The notes below the pieces were generated by a model. That model was not told the origin of the DNA, did not search any database, and saw only the letters and a program-made list of their open reading frames with translations. The position numbers were made by a program, and so were the translations under genes. Shown here one piece after another: positions 9,459-17,572 of a stretch of 64,000 nucleotides of DNA (positions within the stretch are counted from its first letter, which is position 1; every line of letters starts with the position of its first letter). This DNA is from Saprospirales bacterium (GTDB lineage: Bacteria > Bacteroidota > Bacteroidia > Chitinophagales > Saprospiraceae): contig PAAY01000037.1 in assembly GCA_002698985.1 (NCBI GenBank), positions 62,001 through 126,000 on the forward strand, in the 5' to 3' direction.

Positions 9459-9490
9459 CCCGGATGACAATGGTCGTTCGGGTTTTTTCT
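9459..9490 (+). terminator. Rho-independent terminator after ftsK
   Basis: A 10-bp stem (9459-9468 with 9473-9482, two G-T pairs), loop AATG and a run of six T. It lies between the ftsK stop and the convergent truA stop. Confidence 0.75.
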
Positions 9491-9494
9491 TTTC

Positions 9495-10235
9495 TCAAAT
9501 GAAGGAATACTTCACATCACACAGAAACAGGCCGTGGGCCGGAACGCTCCAACTCTTTTTTAAAGGACTTTGCTCATCCAGGGCTTTTTGAATTTCCTCC
9601 ACACCTAACATTCCTATGCCTGCATTGATACAGGCTCCTACAATGAGCCTTACCATTCCCCGCAAAAATCGATTGGCACTGATGTGAAAGCTCAGTTCAT
9701 TGCCGTCACCGGAAAGAACCCATTCTGCCCGGCTCAACTCGCACTTCATGGTTTTTGCATCTGAGTTGGTTTTACAGAATGGAGCGAATTCAGTGTATTG
9801 CTGAAGCAGATCTGCCACTTCTGAGAGTTTGGCGAGGTCCAGTTTGTCGAAGAAAGGGTAATGCCATGCCAAATCATACCTGAAAGGGTCTTTGTTTCTG
9901 GTGATGTAATAGGTATAGCTTCTTTCAACTGCGTCAAAACGGGCATGGGCTTCATTGCTCACTTCAAAAATCCTTTTGATGACGATGTCCGCATCCAGAA
10001 ATTTATTCACCCTTCGTAAAAAGCCTTCCGGGAATTCCCCTTCAAAATCGAAGTGCATGAAATACTGTGAAGCATGAACACCAGTGTCCGTTCTACCACA
10101 TCCAACCACTTCTTCCACACTGATGATGGTGGAAAAAGCTTGCTGTATGGTTTCCTGCACGGATGGAGCATTTTTCTGTTTTTGCCATCCGTGGTAGTTG
10201 GTTCCCCGATAGGCTAATTCGGCAAAGTATCGCAT
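9495..10235 (-). CDS. truA: tRNA pseudouridine(38-40) synthase TruA
   Basis: The start is the ATG of MRYFAELAYRGTNYHGWQ, the conserved first strand; the frame is open 20 codons further up but those residues do not fit the family. 246 residues. The catalytic aspartate is in GCGRTDTGVHA, followed by the conserved tyrosine region RSYTYYI and the C-terminal NRFLRGMVRLIVG motif. TruA isomerises U38-U40 in tRNA anticodon stems. The gene is preceded by the doxX-like gene on the same strand, with a terminator between them, so it is probably transcribed on its own. Confidence 0.95.
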   Translation of the reverse strand: MRYFAELAYRGTNYHGWQKQKNAPSVQETIQQAFSTIISVEEVVGCGRTDTGVHASQYFMHFDFEGEFPEGFLRRVNKFLDADIVIKRIFEVSNEAHARFDAVERSYTYYITRNKDPFRYDLAWHYPFFDKLDLAKLSEVADLLQQYTEFAPFCKTNSDAKTMKCELSRAEWVLSGDGNELSFHISANRFLRGMVRLIVGACINAGIGMLGVEEIQKALDEQSPLKKSWSVPAHGLFLCDVKYSFI

Positions 10236-10255
10236 GGCTGAAAGGTATTCATTTC

Positions 10256-10297
10256 CTGAAAACAAAAATGCACTTACGAGAATTCGCAAGTGCATTT
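10256..10297 (-). terminator. Terminator after the DoxX-like gene
   Basis: A perfect 10-bp inverted repeat (10266-10275 with 10288-10297) followed, in the minus-strand direction, by TTTTTGTTTT. It sits just past the stop of the DoxX-like gene and before truA. Confidence 0.65.
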
Positions 10298-10319
10298 CAT
10301 ACCTTCCTCAGGTAATGAC

Positions 10320-10697
10320 TCAGTTCAGAACAGCATTGTCTTTAGCAATGTAGGCAGCATACAACCAGGCTGCTCCAGCCAGCATCAAATCTTTCAGCAT
10401 ACCTGTCATGGCAATGGCTTTTTGCATTTCATCTTCCGATCCAAGCCCTTTGGCATGAACCAGCAATGCTGTAAGGATCAAAAATACACCCAGGAGGAAA
10501 GAAGCCAGCTTATCCATTTTTCCAATCAGGATGCTGACCACTGCAGCAATCAGCGCTAGTCCCGTAAAATAAACCATAAATACCCCTCCGAAGGGCGCAT
10601 AGCCAGCCATTGATTCCGCACTGGTGAAGTGCATGATGCCAAACATGGCAAATGGCAAAGCAAAAAGGTACTTACCGAGTTTGAGTAAGGTGTCCAT
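10320..10697 (-). CDS. DoxX-like four-helix membrane protein
   Basis: 125 residues with four predicted membrane helices (about 8-28, 40-62, 68-88, 100-120), and the DoxX-like feature of a small residue-rich second helix. Members include subunits of archaeal thiosulfate:quinone oxidoreductase and membrane partners of redox and stress enzymes; here no partner is adjacent and the function is unknown. A perfect palindrome 28 bases upstream of the start suggests control by a dimeric repressor. Confidence 0.7.
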   Translation of the reverse strand: MDTLLKLGKYLFALPFAMFGIMHFTSAESMAGYAPFGGVFMVYFTGLALIAAVVSILIGKMDKLASFLLGVFLILTALLVHAKGLGSEDEMQKAIAMTGMLKDLMLAGAAWLYAAYIAKDNAVLN

Positions 10698-10725
10698 AAT
10701 TGATGTTGTTGGTTAACATTTAGAA

Positions 10726-10745
10726 TTTGATGTAGCTACATCAAA
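10726..10745. promoter_or_regulatory. Perfect 20-bp palindrome, likely operator of the DoxX-like gene
   Basis: TTTGATGTAGCTACATCAAA equals its own reverse complement over all 20 bases. It is centred 38 bases upstream of the DoxX-like start, has no T-tract and so does not look like a terminator. Operator function is inferred from position and symmetry. Confidence 0.55.
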
Positions 10746-10858
10746 ACAAGGGTGAATATAATTTAAATTCTGAAAAATTGATTTTTGTTAGACGATGTTT
10801 TGTGTGAGAGGTCTGTGTGGAGATAGAAAAACCTGAAAATTGTGATATTCTAAAATTA

Positions 10859-11572
10859 TTATTGGTCATCCTGTTTTGCAAAAACCTTTTTCAACAACTC
10901 GGTGGTCCTTGCGGAGATGTTGGTCCTGATGTTCAATTCTTCTTCTTCAACTTTTGCAAACAGTCCGGCCAGGGCTTGTTGAGTTACATAGTCGTCCAGG
11001 TCGGGATTTGCCTTTTCTACAAACGGAATCTTGTTGTAGGTATTTACGGCATCAGCCCAGTATTTGCGGGCATTGAACTTATCCAGGGATTCCACAATAA
11101 CCGGGTTGAACTCAGTGTACAATTGATCGTAAGTTGCAGCCTTCAGGTACTTGGTTGCCGCATCTTTTTCTCCCATTAGAATGTTCGTGGCATCCTTGAA
11201 GGTCATGTTTCGGATGGCATTTACGAAGATGGGTTTTGCCTTACTGGCTGCATCTTCTGCTCCCCTGTTGATCTTCTCCAAAATAACTTCCTCAACATTG
11301 TTGAAACCTGGAACCGACCTGAGTTTTTGCGCCACTTTTTCAGCCTCTGGTGGGAGCAAGATCTTATATGGGCTTTTGTAATAACCATCTCTGGCTGAGA
11401 GGGCATCGCTGCCTTTGGATATTCCAATTTCAAGGGCCTGTTTCAGGCCACTGGCTATTTCCTCGTTGCTGAGCGGGGTATTGGAGAGGGTGTCAAGGGT
11501 GCGCTGCAGCGCCGCAGGATCGCAGGAGGAAAAAAGGAGCGTGGCAATTGCGAAGAAGAAAAACCTGGACAT
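10859..11572 (-). CDS. DUF4197 lipoprotein
   Basis: The start is chosen at MSRFFFFAIATLLFSSC, a lipoprotein signal with Cys at residue 17; the longer open frame adds 18 unlikely residues. 237 residues, mostly helical. LSNEEIASGLKQALEIGISK and GYYKSPYKILLPPEAEKVAQKL are hallmarks of DUF4197, a family of periplasmic or lipid-anchored helical proteins of unknown function widespread in Bacteroidota and Proteobacteria. The C-terminal LNIRTNISARTTELLKKVF is also conserved. It follows folB by 70 bases on the same strand and may share its transcript. Confidence 0.85.
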   Translation of the reverse strand: MSRFFFFAIATLLFSSCDPAALQRTLDTLSNTPLSNEEIASGLKQALEIGISKGSDALSARDGYYKSPYKILLPPEAEKVAQKLRSVPGFNNVEEVILEKINRGAEDAASKAKPIFVNAIRNMTFKDATNILMGEKDAATKYLKAATYDQLYTEFNPVIVESLDKFNARKYWADAVNTYNKIPFVEKANPDLDDYVTQQALAGLFAKVEEEELNIRTNISARTTELLKKVFAKQDDQ

Positions 11573-11642
11573 GACAATAGATTGAGATGGATGAATGATG
11601 TGCCTTGTTGACGAAGAATTAGCCAAAAAGTAGCAGGTCTTT

Positions 11643-12179
11643 TCAGCTTTCTTCTGAAACTTCTTTTCCCATGTAAAATTGCAGGCATTCCTTGCAAAGG
11701 CATTTATTGCCGAAGTTCATTCTCAGGTGCTCTGTCGTTTTTTTGTACAAAGGCGTTGAATTGCACCAGCAGGTTCCGTCTTTGTAGCAAACCATCGGTT
11801 TATTGCAACGGGCACATTTCTGGGTAAATGAACCACTGGTTTCCACCCATACTTTTTCCACTTTACCCCCCAATGGCGGATTGAATTTGGTAACCCTGAT
11901 CTTCAGGCTTGACAGTCCTTTGAACTGGTGTTTGATGTTCAGGCCAATGGTTTCGGCCAGGGTCTCCAGGAGTCGAACTTTTTTCTTCATCACCGCTTCG
12001 CAAATGAGGTAAACCGTCTCGTAGTTGATGGTTTTTGCCAGTTCATCCGTTGCGGCCGCGTGTGCGGTAGATTTTTCCAGGTAGACATCCACCTGGAAGT
12101 TGTTGCCGGTAATTTGCTCTTCTTCGTAAAAGCCGTGGTAGGCAAAAAAATGCATTCCCTCTATTGCGATCAATGCCAT
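11643..12179 (-). CDS. folB: Dihydroneopterin aldolase fused to a cysteine-rich CWC domain
   Basis: 178 residues. Residues 1-115 are a full FolB tunnelling-fold domain: GMHFFAYHGFYEEEQ near the N-terminus carries the conserved substrate glutamate, INYETVY the second strand, and TKFNPPLGG the catalytic lysine region. FolB makes 6-hydroxymethyl-dihydropterin for folate. Residues about 120-170 add a second domain with six cysteines (CARC, CWC, CLCKEC), matching the Cys-rich CWC family, a probable zinc-binding module of unknown role that is normally a separate small protein. No frameshift separates them, so this is one chain. Confidence 0.88.
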   Translation of the reverse strand: MALIAIEGMHFFAYHGFYEEEQITGNNFQVDVYLEKSTAHAAATDELAKTINYETVYLICEAVMKKKVRLLETLAETIGLNIKHQFKGLSSLKIRVTKFNPPLGGKVEKVWVETSGSFTQKCARCNKPMVCYKDGTCWCNSTPLYKKTTEHLRMNFGNKCLCKECLQFYMGKEVSEES

Positions 12180-12213
12180 TTCAATGAGTTGGAAAGGTAA
12201 ATTGATGAAAGCC

Positions 12214-12285
12214 CAAAAGTAGAAAAGAAAAGGGCGCTGGGGCCATTGCTATCATGGAAAGTCTTTACCCGTTTACGTAGCTTTG
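12214..12285. promoter_or_regulatory. Divergent -7 boxes for folB and the acyl-CoA dehydrogenase
   Basis: CAAAAGTA at 12214-12221 reads TACTTTTG on the minus strand toward folB; TAGCTTTG at 12278-12285 points to the dehydrogenase. Both are exact TAnnTTTG matches, 35 and 40 bases from the respective starts. The -33 elements are not convincing. Confidence 0.4.
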
Positions 12286-12324
12286 TGGCTCCCTGAAACA
12301 GCCCTTCTAACGAAATTTAAAACC

Positions 12325-13545
12325 ATGCAAAATCCAATGAACGGAAGTGGTTCGGCCACAAAAAGCGCCAAAGAAGACCGTTACCAACACCATGATTATT
12401 ACGCAATAGACGAATTGCTAAGCGAAGAGCACCTCCTGGCGAGGGATGCCGTGCGTGACTGGGTGAAAGCGGAAGTAACGCCCATCATCGAGGATTACGC
12501 CAACAGGGCTGAGTGCCCGGTGCACCTTTTCAAAGGACTGGCAGAGATTGGTGCTTTTGGTCCCAGCCTACCCGCAGAGTATGGTTGTGGTGGTATGGAT
12601 GAAATCGCCTACGGAGTCATTATGCAGGAACTGGAGCGTGGTGACAGTGGGGTCAGATCCATGGCTTCCGTTCAGGGGTCGCTGGTGATGTATCCCATCT
12701 ACAAGTTTGGCAGCGAAGAACAGCGGAAATACTACCTGCCAAAACTGGCATCCGGTGAACTCATTGGGTGTTTTGGCCTTACTGAGCCTGATTACGGATC
12801 CAACCCTGCGGGCATGATCTCCAACATCAAAGATGATGGCGATGCCTATATTCTGAATGGTGCAAAAATGTGGATCACCAATTCTCCCGTTGCAGACATT
12901 GCCGTTGTTTGGGCAAAGGATGAAGAAGGTAAAGTTCGCGGCCTTATCGTCGAAAAGGGGATGAAGGGTTTTTCCGCTCCCGAGATTCACGGTAAATGGT
13001 CTTTGCGGGCATCCATCACCGGTGAGTTGATTTTTGAAGATGTACGGGTTCCCAAAAAGAATTTGTTGCCGGGCGTAGTAGGTATGAGGGGGCCGCTTTC
13101 ATGCCTGTCCAAAGCCCGTTATGGCATTGCCTGGGGTTCCATTGGTGCAGCTTTGGATTGTTACGATACAGCTTTGCGTTATTCCAAGGAAAGGATTCAG
13201 TTTGGCAAACCCATTGGAGCCTTCCAACTTACCCAGAAGAAACTGGCTGAGATGATTACGGAGATTACCAAGGCTCAGCTCATGGCATGGAGGTTGGGTA
13301 CGCTGGCCAATGAGGGCAAAGCCACTCCTGCACAAATCAGCATGGCCAAACGCAACAATGTTTACACTGCCCTCACTGTTGCCAGAGAGGCCCGTCAAAT
13401 ACTGGGAGGTATGGGTATCACCAATGAATACCCCATCATGCGGCACATGATGAACCTGGAAACCGTGCTGACCTATGAAGGTACACACGATATTCACCTG
13501 CTCATCACAGGCATGGATGTAACCGGGTTCAATGCATTCAGCTGA
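12325..13545 (+). CDS. Acyl-CoA dehydrogenase, glutaryl-CoA dehydrogenase type
   Basis: 406 residues from the ATG of MQNPMNGSG; an in-frame TTG 14 codons upstream overlaps the promoter box and is rejected. The N-terminal helical, middle beta and C-terminal helical FAD domains are all present. FGLTEPDYGSNP and WITNSPVADI bind the acyl-CoA and flavin, and TYEGTHDIHLLITG supplies the catalytic glutamate in the context typical of glutaryl-CoA dehydrogenase. That enzyme oxidises and decarboxylates glutaryl-CoA to crotonyl-CoA in lysine/tryptophan breakdown. No partner pathway gene or ETF is adjacent, so the substrate is inferred from motif similarity only. Confidence 0.87.
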   Translation: MQNPMNGSGSATKSAKEDRYQHHDYYAIDELLSEEHLLARDAVRDWVKAEVTPIIEDYANRAECPVHLFKGLAEIGAFGPSLPAEYGCGGMDEIAYGVIMQELERGDSGVRSMASVQGSLVMYPIYKFGSEEQRKYYLPKLASGELIGCFGLTEPDYGSNPAGMISNIKDDGDAYILNGAKMWITNSPVADIAVVWAKDEEGKVRGLIVEKGMKGFSAPEIHGKWSLRASITGELIFEDVRVPKKNLLPGVVGMRGPLSCLSKARYGIAWGSIGAALDCYDTALRYSKERIQFGKPIGAFQLTQKKLAEMITEITKAQLMAWRLGTLANEGKATPAQISMAKRNNVYTALTVAREARQILGGMGITNEYPIMRHMMNLETVLTYEGTHDIHLLITGMDVTGFNAFS

Positions 13546-13642
13546 TTACTGGTGTTCACAGGGCCTTAAGGTGCAACCTGCAAACTAATTGACTGTTGTT
13601 TGCGTTTGAATCACCGCACCAGTGATAATAAACTTTCGAACT

Positions 13643-14800
13643 ATGAAGCGTTCGGCTTTTTTGCTTTTCTTTTTCTGTTTTTCTGCAAGCCTCCTAATTG
13701 CACAGGATGAACCAATCCGTCTCATCAATCCTTCTTTTGAAGGCACTCCGCAAGATGGCGTGCAGGGTGGTACTTTGCCTACCGGGTGGTACGACTGTGG
13801 TTTTGTTGGAGAAACAGCACCTGACGTTCACCCTCAGCCCGGCGGCGGTAATTTCCTCGTTACAAAGCCAGCCTATGATGGTAATACTTACATTGGAATG
13901 GTAGTGCGGGAAAATGATACCTGGGAGATGATCTCTCAGCGCCTCTCTGCCCCTTTGGTTGGCGGAAAGTGCTATGAGTTCAGTATTCATCTCTGCCGAT
14001 CAGAAATGTACCGCAGCCCGAGCCGCATCACCAACGAGAATGTGAATTATACCAATCCTGCCAAGCTCAGAATCTGGGCTGGCAACGGCTACTGCAACCG
14101 TGCAGAATTGCTTGCCGAAAGTTCAGCCATCATAAATACCCGCTGGCTGGAGTACAATTTCAAGTTTGAACCAAAGCAAACTTATACCCACATCGTACTC
14201 GAGGCCTTTTACCGCACGCCAACACCTTTCCCTTACAATGGAAACGTCATGTTGGACAATGCCTCTGACATATACCCCATCCCCTGTGATGTGGAAAGGC
14301 CCCAGGTGGTTGATAAAGAGCCGCCTTCCACGCCTGACCAACCTCAGCCACCCGTAGTTGCAGATCCAAAACCTGCTCCTGACCAGCCTGTTGTGCAGAG
14401 CAAGAAGGAGAAGATTTTGAAGGAACTCGACAAAGACAAGATTCGGGAAGGGCAGACCATTCGGATTGATAAGTTGTATTTCAAAGCCGACAGCTCAAGC
14501 ATCACCGAACAGTCTTATCCGGTGCTGGACGAGATTTATGAGTTTCTTGTTGAAAACCCATCGGTAGTTGTTGAAATCGGCGGACACACCAATGGCATTC
14601 CATCACCCGAGTATTGCGATAAACTCTCCACAGAAAGGGCCAAAGCCGTTGCCGATTACCTCATTCTGAAAGGAATTGATCCTGAAAGGTTGAAATACAA
14701 AGGTTACGGAAAACGACAACCCATTGATACCAACAGGACCGCTGCCGGTCGAAAACGAAACCAGCGGGTTGAGATTAAAATCCTAAGCCTGAACGGTTAG
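13643..14800 (+). CDS. OmpA-family outer-membrane/peptidoglycan-binding protein
   Basis: 385 residues starting at MKRSAFLLFFF, a clear Sec signal cleaved near LLIAQ. Residues about 25-220 form a beta-rich domain (INPSFEG ... GWYDCGF ... MLDNASDIY) resembling carbohydrate-binding jelly rolls seen in other Bacteroidota OmpA proteins. A proline/glutamine linker (about 225-255) leads to a C-terminal OmpA domain with IRIDKLYFKADSSSI, GHTNGIPSPEYCDKLSTERAKAVADYL and GYGKRQPIDTNRTAAGRKRNQRVEI, the peptidoglycan-binding signature. The function of the N-terminal part is unknown. Confidence 0.88.
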   Translation: MKRSAFLLFFFCFSASLLIAQDEPIRLINPSFEGTPQDGVQGGTLPTGWYDCGFVGETAPDVHPQPGGGNFLVTKPAYDGNTYIGMVVRENDTWEMISQRLSAPLVGGKCYEFSIHLCRSEMYRSPSRITNENVNYTNPAKLRIWAGNGYCNRAELLAESSAIINTRWLEYNFKFEPKQTYTHIVLEAFYRTPTPFPYNGNVMLDNASDIYPIPCDVERPQVVDKEPPSTPDQPQPPVVADPKPAPDQPVVQSKKEKILKELDKDKIREGQTIRIDKLYFKADSSSITEQSYPVLDEIYEFLVENPSVVVEIGGHTNGIPSPEYCDKLSTERAKAVADYLILKGIDPERLKYKGYGKRQPIDTNRTAAGRKRNQRVEIKILSLNG

Positions 14801-14824
14801 GTTTGAGAGAGAAAGATCAAAGCA

Positions 14825-14865
14825 AAAAGTGCCTGTAAACATTCGATTTACAGGCACTTTTTTTT
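14825..14865. terminator. Bidirectional terminator between the OmpA and esterase genes
   Basis: A 15-bp perfect stem (14825-14839 with 14847-14861), 7-base loop, flanked by T-run on the right and A-run on the left, so it can act for both convergent genes. Confidence 0.85.
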
Positions 14866-14867
14866 GG

Positions 14868-15650
14868 TCAGCGTGTATGGGAGAAAAACCATTTCAAAAA
14901 GTCTGGTTCCGCAAATGCACCTTCCCAGGAGTTGTGATCGTAGTCGGGGTATTCTGTGTATTTCACTTCAGCGCCGCAGTTTTTCAGAGCTGCCACCATT
15001 TTCCTCGAATTTTCAACAGGCACCACGCTGTCAACAGTGCCGTGAAAAACCCAGATGGGCACTTCTTTGTACAGGCATGGCAGCAGGCTGTTTCCTCCAC
15101 CGCAAATTGGGGCAGCAGCAGCAAAACGCTTTGGTTGCCTGGCCAGCAGGTCAAAGGTGCCAAAGCCACCCATTGACAGTCCCGACACATATTGCCGGTT
15201 GACATCGATGGCTTCGGTATTGACCAGGGTGTCCAGTAAGGCCATCACCAACTTCATCGATGGTTCCGGGTCTTCCGGAAAGTTAATCTTCCAATTGCGC
15301 AAAGTCCACCATTTGTCACCCAGGTCAAGCCATGACCAGGTTTCGTTTTTCGGGCATTGTGGAAAAACCACGATGCAGGGATAATCTTTCCGGTTTTCTT
15401 CTTTCAAAAACAAAGTAGCTCCATGGGTCAACTGAAACTCATTATCCGCACCCCGTTCACCTGCCCCATGCAGGAAGAGAAACAAAGGATACGATTTTGT
15501 TCGGTCGTAATTCTCGGGGTAGAGAATGCGGTAGGGTAATGTATCACCATCCAGTACAAACCATCTGGCTTCATAATGATCAACAGGATTGATTTGCCCG
15601 AAAAGATGGAATGACAGGCAGCAAAGTATTGCGACGAAAAAATGTTTCAT
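14868..15650 (-). CDS. Secreted alpha/beta-hydrolase (phospholipase/carboxylesterase or feruloyl-esterase type)
   Basis: 260 residues with a signal peptide (MKHFFVAILCCLSFHLFG). The nucleophile is in GLSMGGFGTFDLLA, acid in HGTVDSVVPVENS and histidine in DYDHNSWEGAF; LFLFLHGAGERGADN is the oxyanion loop. The spacing is that of prolyl-oligopeptidase-like esterases with a predicted phospholipase/esterase annotation. It is translated nine bases after the M24 peptidase stop on the same strand, so the two likely form an operon for extracytoplasmic plus cytoplasmic hydrolysis. The substrate is unknown. Confidence 0.83.
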   Translation of the reverse strand: MKHFFVAILCCLSFHLFGQINPVDHYEARWFVLDGDTLPYRILYPENYDRTKSYPLFLFLHGAGERGADNEFQLTHGATLFLKEENRKDYPCIVVFPQCPKNETWSWLDLGDKWWTLRNWKINFPEDPEPSMKLVMALLDTLVNTEAIDVNRQYVSGLSMGGFGTFDLLARQPKRFAAAAPICGGGNSLLPCLYKEVPIWVFHGTVDSVVPVENSRKMVAALKNCGAEVKYTEYPDYDHNSWEGAFAEPDFLKWFFSHTR

Positions 15651-15659
15651 AACGAGTTT

Positions 15660-17441
15660 TTACAAGGATCTGCATTTGTGTTTCAGCCAGGCTTGTTCTT
15701 CTGTGGTCAGCAATGGGGCCACTTCGCGGTAAACCTTTTCGTGGTACTTGTTCAACCATTCTATTTCCTCTTTTGAAAGCAAGTCCGCATCAACCAGGTC
15801 CAGTTCAATGGGAAACAAAGTCACCGCTTCAAATTCGAGAAATTCTCCGAACTCCGTCTTTCCGGCCTCCTTGCACAAAACCAGGTTTTCAATCCTGATA
15901 CCGTATTGACCTTCTTTGTAAAGTCCGGGTTCAATGGACGTGAGCATGCCCGGTTCCAGGGTTGTATTGGCTCTTGGGGTGTTCGGCACCGGGGAGAAGC
16001 CCTGCGGGCCTTCATGAACATTGAGAAAGAACCCCACACCATGGCCGGTTCCATGGCCATAATTCAATCCCGCCTTCCAAAGATCGATTCTGGCAAGGGT
16101 GTCGAGCTGTACACCGGTGGTTCCTTTCGGAAAGCGGGCCATATCCAGGTTGATGTAGCCTTTGAGAACGGTGGTGAAGTCTTTTTTCTGCTCAGCCGTT
16201 GGCGATCCGAAAACTGTGGTACGGGTAATGTCGGTTGTTCCGTCGAGGTATTGTCCGCCACTATCCAGCAGCAACATTCCTTCATTGGTGATATCGGCAC
16301 AGCTGCCGTATTCGGGTTTGTAATGCACAATGGCGCCATTGCCTTTAAAACCTACGATGGCGTCGAAGCTTTCTCCGACGTAATTCTCCTGTTCAGCCCT
16401 AAAACCATTGAGCTTTTCTGCCAACTCTGCTTCCGGTACCCCTCGCTTTTCGACTTCATCTTCCAGCCAGCGATACAAGCGCAGCAAAGCCACAGCATCC
16501 TTTTTCATCACGTTCCGGATGTGGGCAATCTCTGTTTCGTTTTTTATTGCTTTTTCAGGGATCACCAGGTTTTTTCCTTCGGAAACGGCATTGGCAGGTA
16601 TGGCGTCAAACAGTTGTTTGTTGGTGGTTGCCGGGTCAATCAGGATCTTTTGCTCGCTCTCGATTGATTGTAAGAAGGGGAGTACCTCCTCATAGGTTTT
16701 GACGATGACCCCATCCTCATTGAGTTTTATTTTTAGTTCATCATCGATGTTTCCGGGGCCCGTAAAAAGAAATGCAACTTCTTTTCCCAATACGGCGAAA
16801 GCATAAAATACCGGGTTGCAAGCCACGTCATTTCCTCTCAGGTTTAGCAGCCAGGCAATGTCATCCAGGGTCGTTACCAGGTAGTAGTCATTGGATTGCA
16901 TTTTACTGCGCAAGCGTTCCATTTTCGAAGAAGAGGGCTCACCTGCATATTTTAAATCGTGTTCAAATACCGGCTTGTTAGGCAGTGGAGGCCTGTCGGT
17001 CCATAGCCCATCGATGAGGTCAATGCCTGATTTGAGCGCAAGCCCTTTTTCTCCGAACCTCTTTTCAAGCCTTCTTACCTGAGACACGGAAAACAACCTT
17101 GCATCGCATCCCACGTTGCTACCTTCCGGCAGGTTTTCACAAATCCACTGGACGTGCTCCGGTGTGTGTGGAATGTTCAGTTTGTGCAAGACCATGCTGC
17201 TGCCTTTGAGTTGCTCTTCAGCCTGGATGAAATACCTGCTGTCGGTCCAGAGTCCGGCGTGGTCCAATGTCACCACTACGGTACCGGCAGAGCCGGTAAA
17301 ACCTGAGATCCAGGCTCTGCATTTCCAATGGTCGGCAACGTATTCACTTTGGTGGGGATCGCTGGAAGGAATGATGTAAGCATCCAGTTTGTGGGCTTTC
17401 ATGGCTTCCCGTAGTGCAAGCAGCTTTTCGTCGGTGGTCAT
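15660..17441 (-). CDS. Xaa-Pro aminopeptidase (M24 family, three-domain)
   Basis: 593 residues from ATG (MTTDEKLLALREAM); an in-frame TTG eight codons upstream is less likely. Two creatinase N-like domains (about 1-300) precede the pita-bread M24 catalytic domain. The dinuclear metal site is complete: LLLDSGGQYLDGTTDITRT (two Asp), GHGTGHGVGFFLNVHEGP (His), SIEPGLY (Glu) and GIRIENL (Glu). The C-terminal ALEFE-like extension with EEIEWLNKYHEKVY is typical of the eukaryote-type APP1 subfamily. It removes the N-terminal residue before proline, probably in the cytoplasm because no signal peptide is visible. Confidence 0.92.
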   Translation of the reverse strand: MTTDEKLLALREAMKAHKLDAYIIPSSDPHQSEYVADHWKCRAWISGFTGSAGTVVVTLDHAGLWTDSRYFIQAEEQLKGSSMVLHKLNIPHTPEHVQWICENLPEGSNVGCDARLFSVSQVRRLEKRFGEKGLALKSGIDLIDGLWTDRPPLPNKPVFEHDLKYAGEPSSSKMERLRSKMQSNDYYLVTTLDDIAWLLNLRGNDVACNPVFYAFAVLGKEVAFLFTGPGNIDDELKIKLNEDGVIVKTYEEVLPFLQSIESEQKILIDPATTNKQLFDAIPANAVSEGKNLVIPEKAIKNETEIAHIRNVMKKDAVALLRLYRWLEDEVEKRGVPEAELAEKLNGFRAEQENYVGESFDAIVGFKGNGAIVHYKPEYGSCADITNEGMLLLDSGGQYLDGTTDITRTTVFGSPTAEQKKDFTTVLKGYINLDMARFPKGTTGVQLDTLARIDLWKAGLNYGHGTGHGVGFFLNVHEGPQGFSPVPNTPRANTTLEPGMLTSIEPGLYKEGQYGIRIENLVLCKEAGKTEFGEFLEFEAVTLFPIELDLVDADLLSKEEIEWLNKYHEKVYREVAPLLTTEEQAWLKHKCRSL

Positions 17442-17520
17442 TTCTTTTTTGGTTTTGTTCCTCAATGATGCGATTCTCGCAAATGTCTCATTCTGTGATC
17501 AATCCAGGGAAAAAAAGAAA

Positions 17521-17545
17521 GGGTTTTTGGGAAGCCCCAAAAACC
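17521..17545 (-). terminator. Terminator after rho
   Basis: An 11-bp GGGTTTTTGGG / CCCAAAAACCC hairpin followed, on the minus strand, by TTTCTTTTTTT. It lies 28 bases past the rho stop. Confidence 0.75.
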
Positions 17546-17572
17546 CTTCAGTTGGTTCATGTTCGGTGTTAA

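Noticed and set aside
15906..16667. 253-codon open frame antisense to the M24 peptidase
   Set aside because: The M24 metal ligands on the opposite strand are complete; this frame is a shadow.
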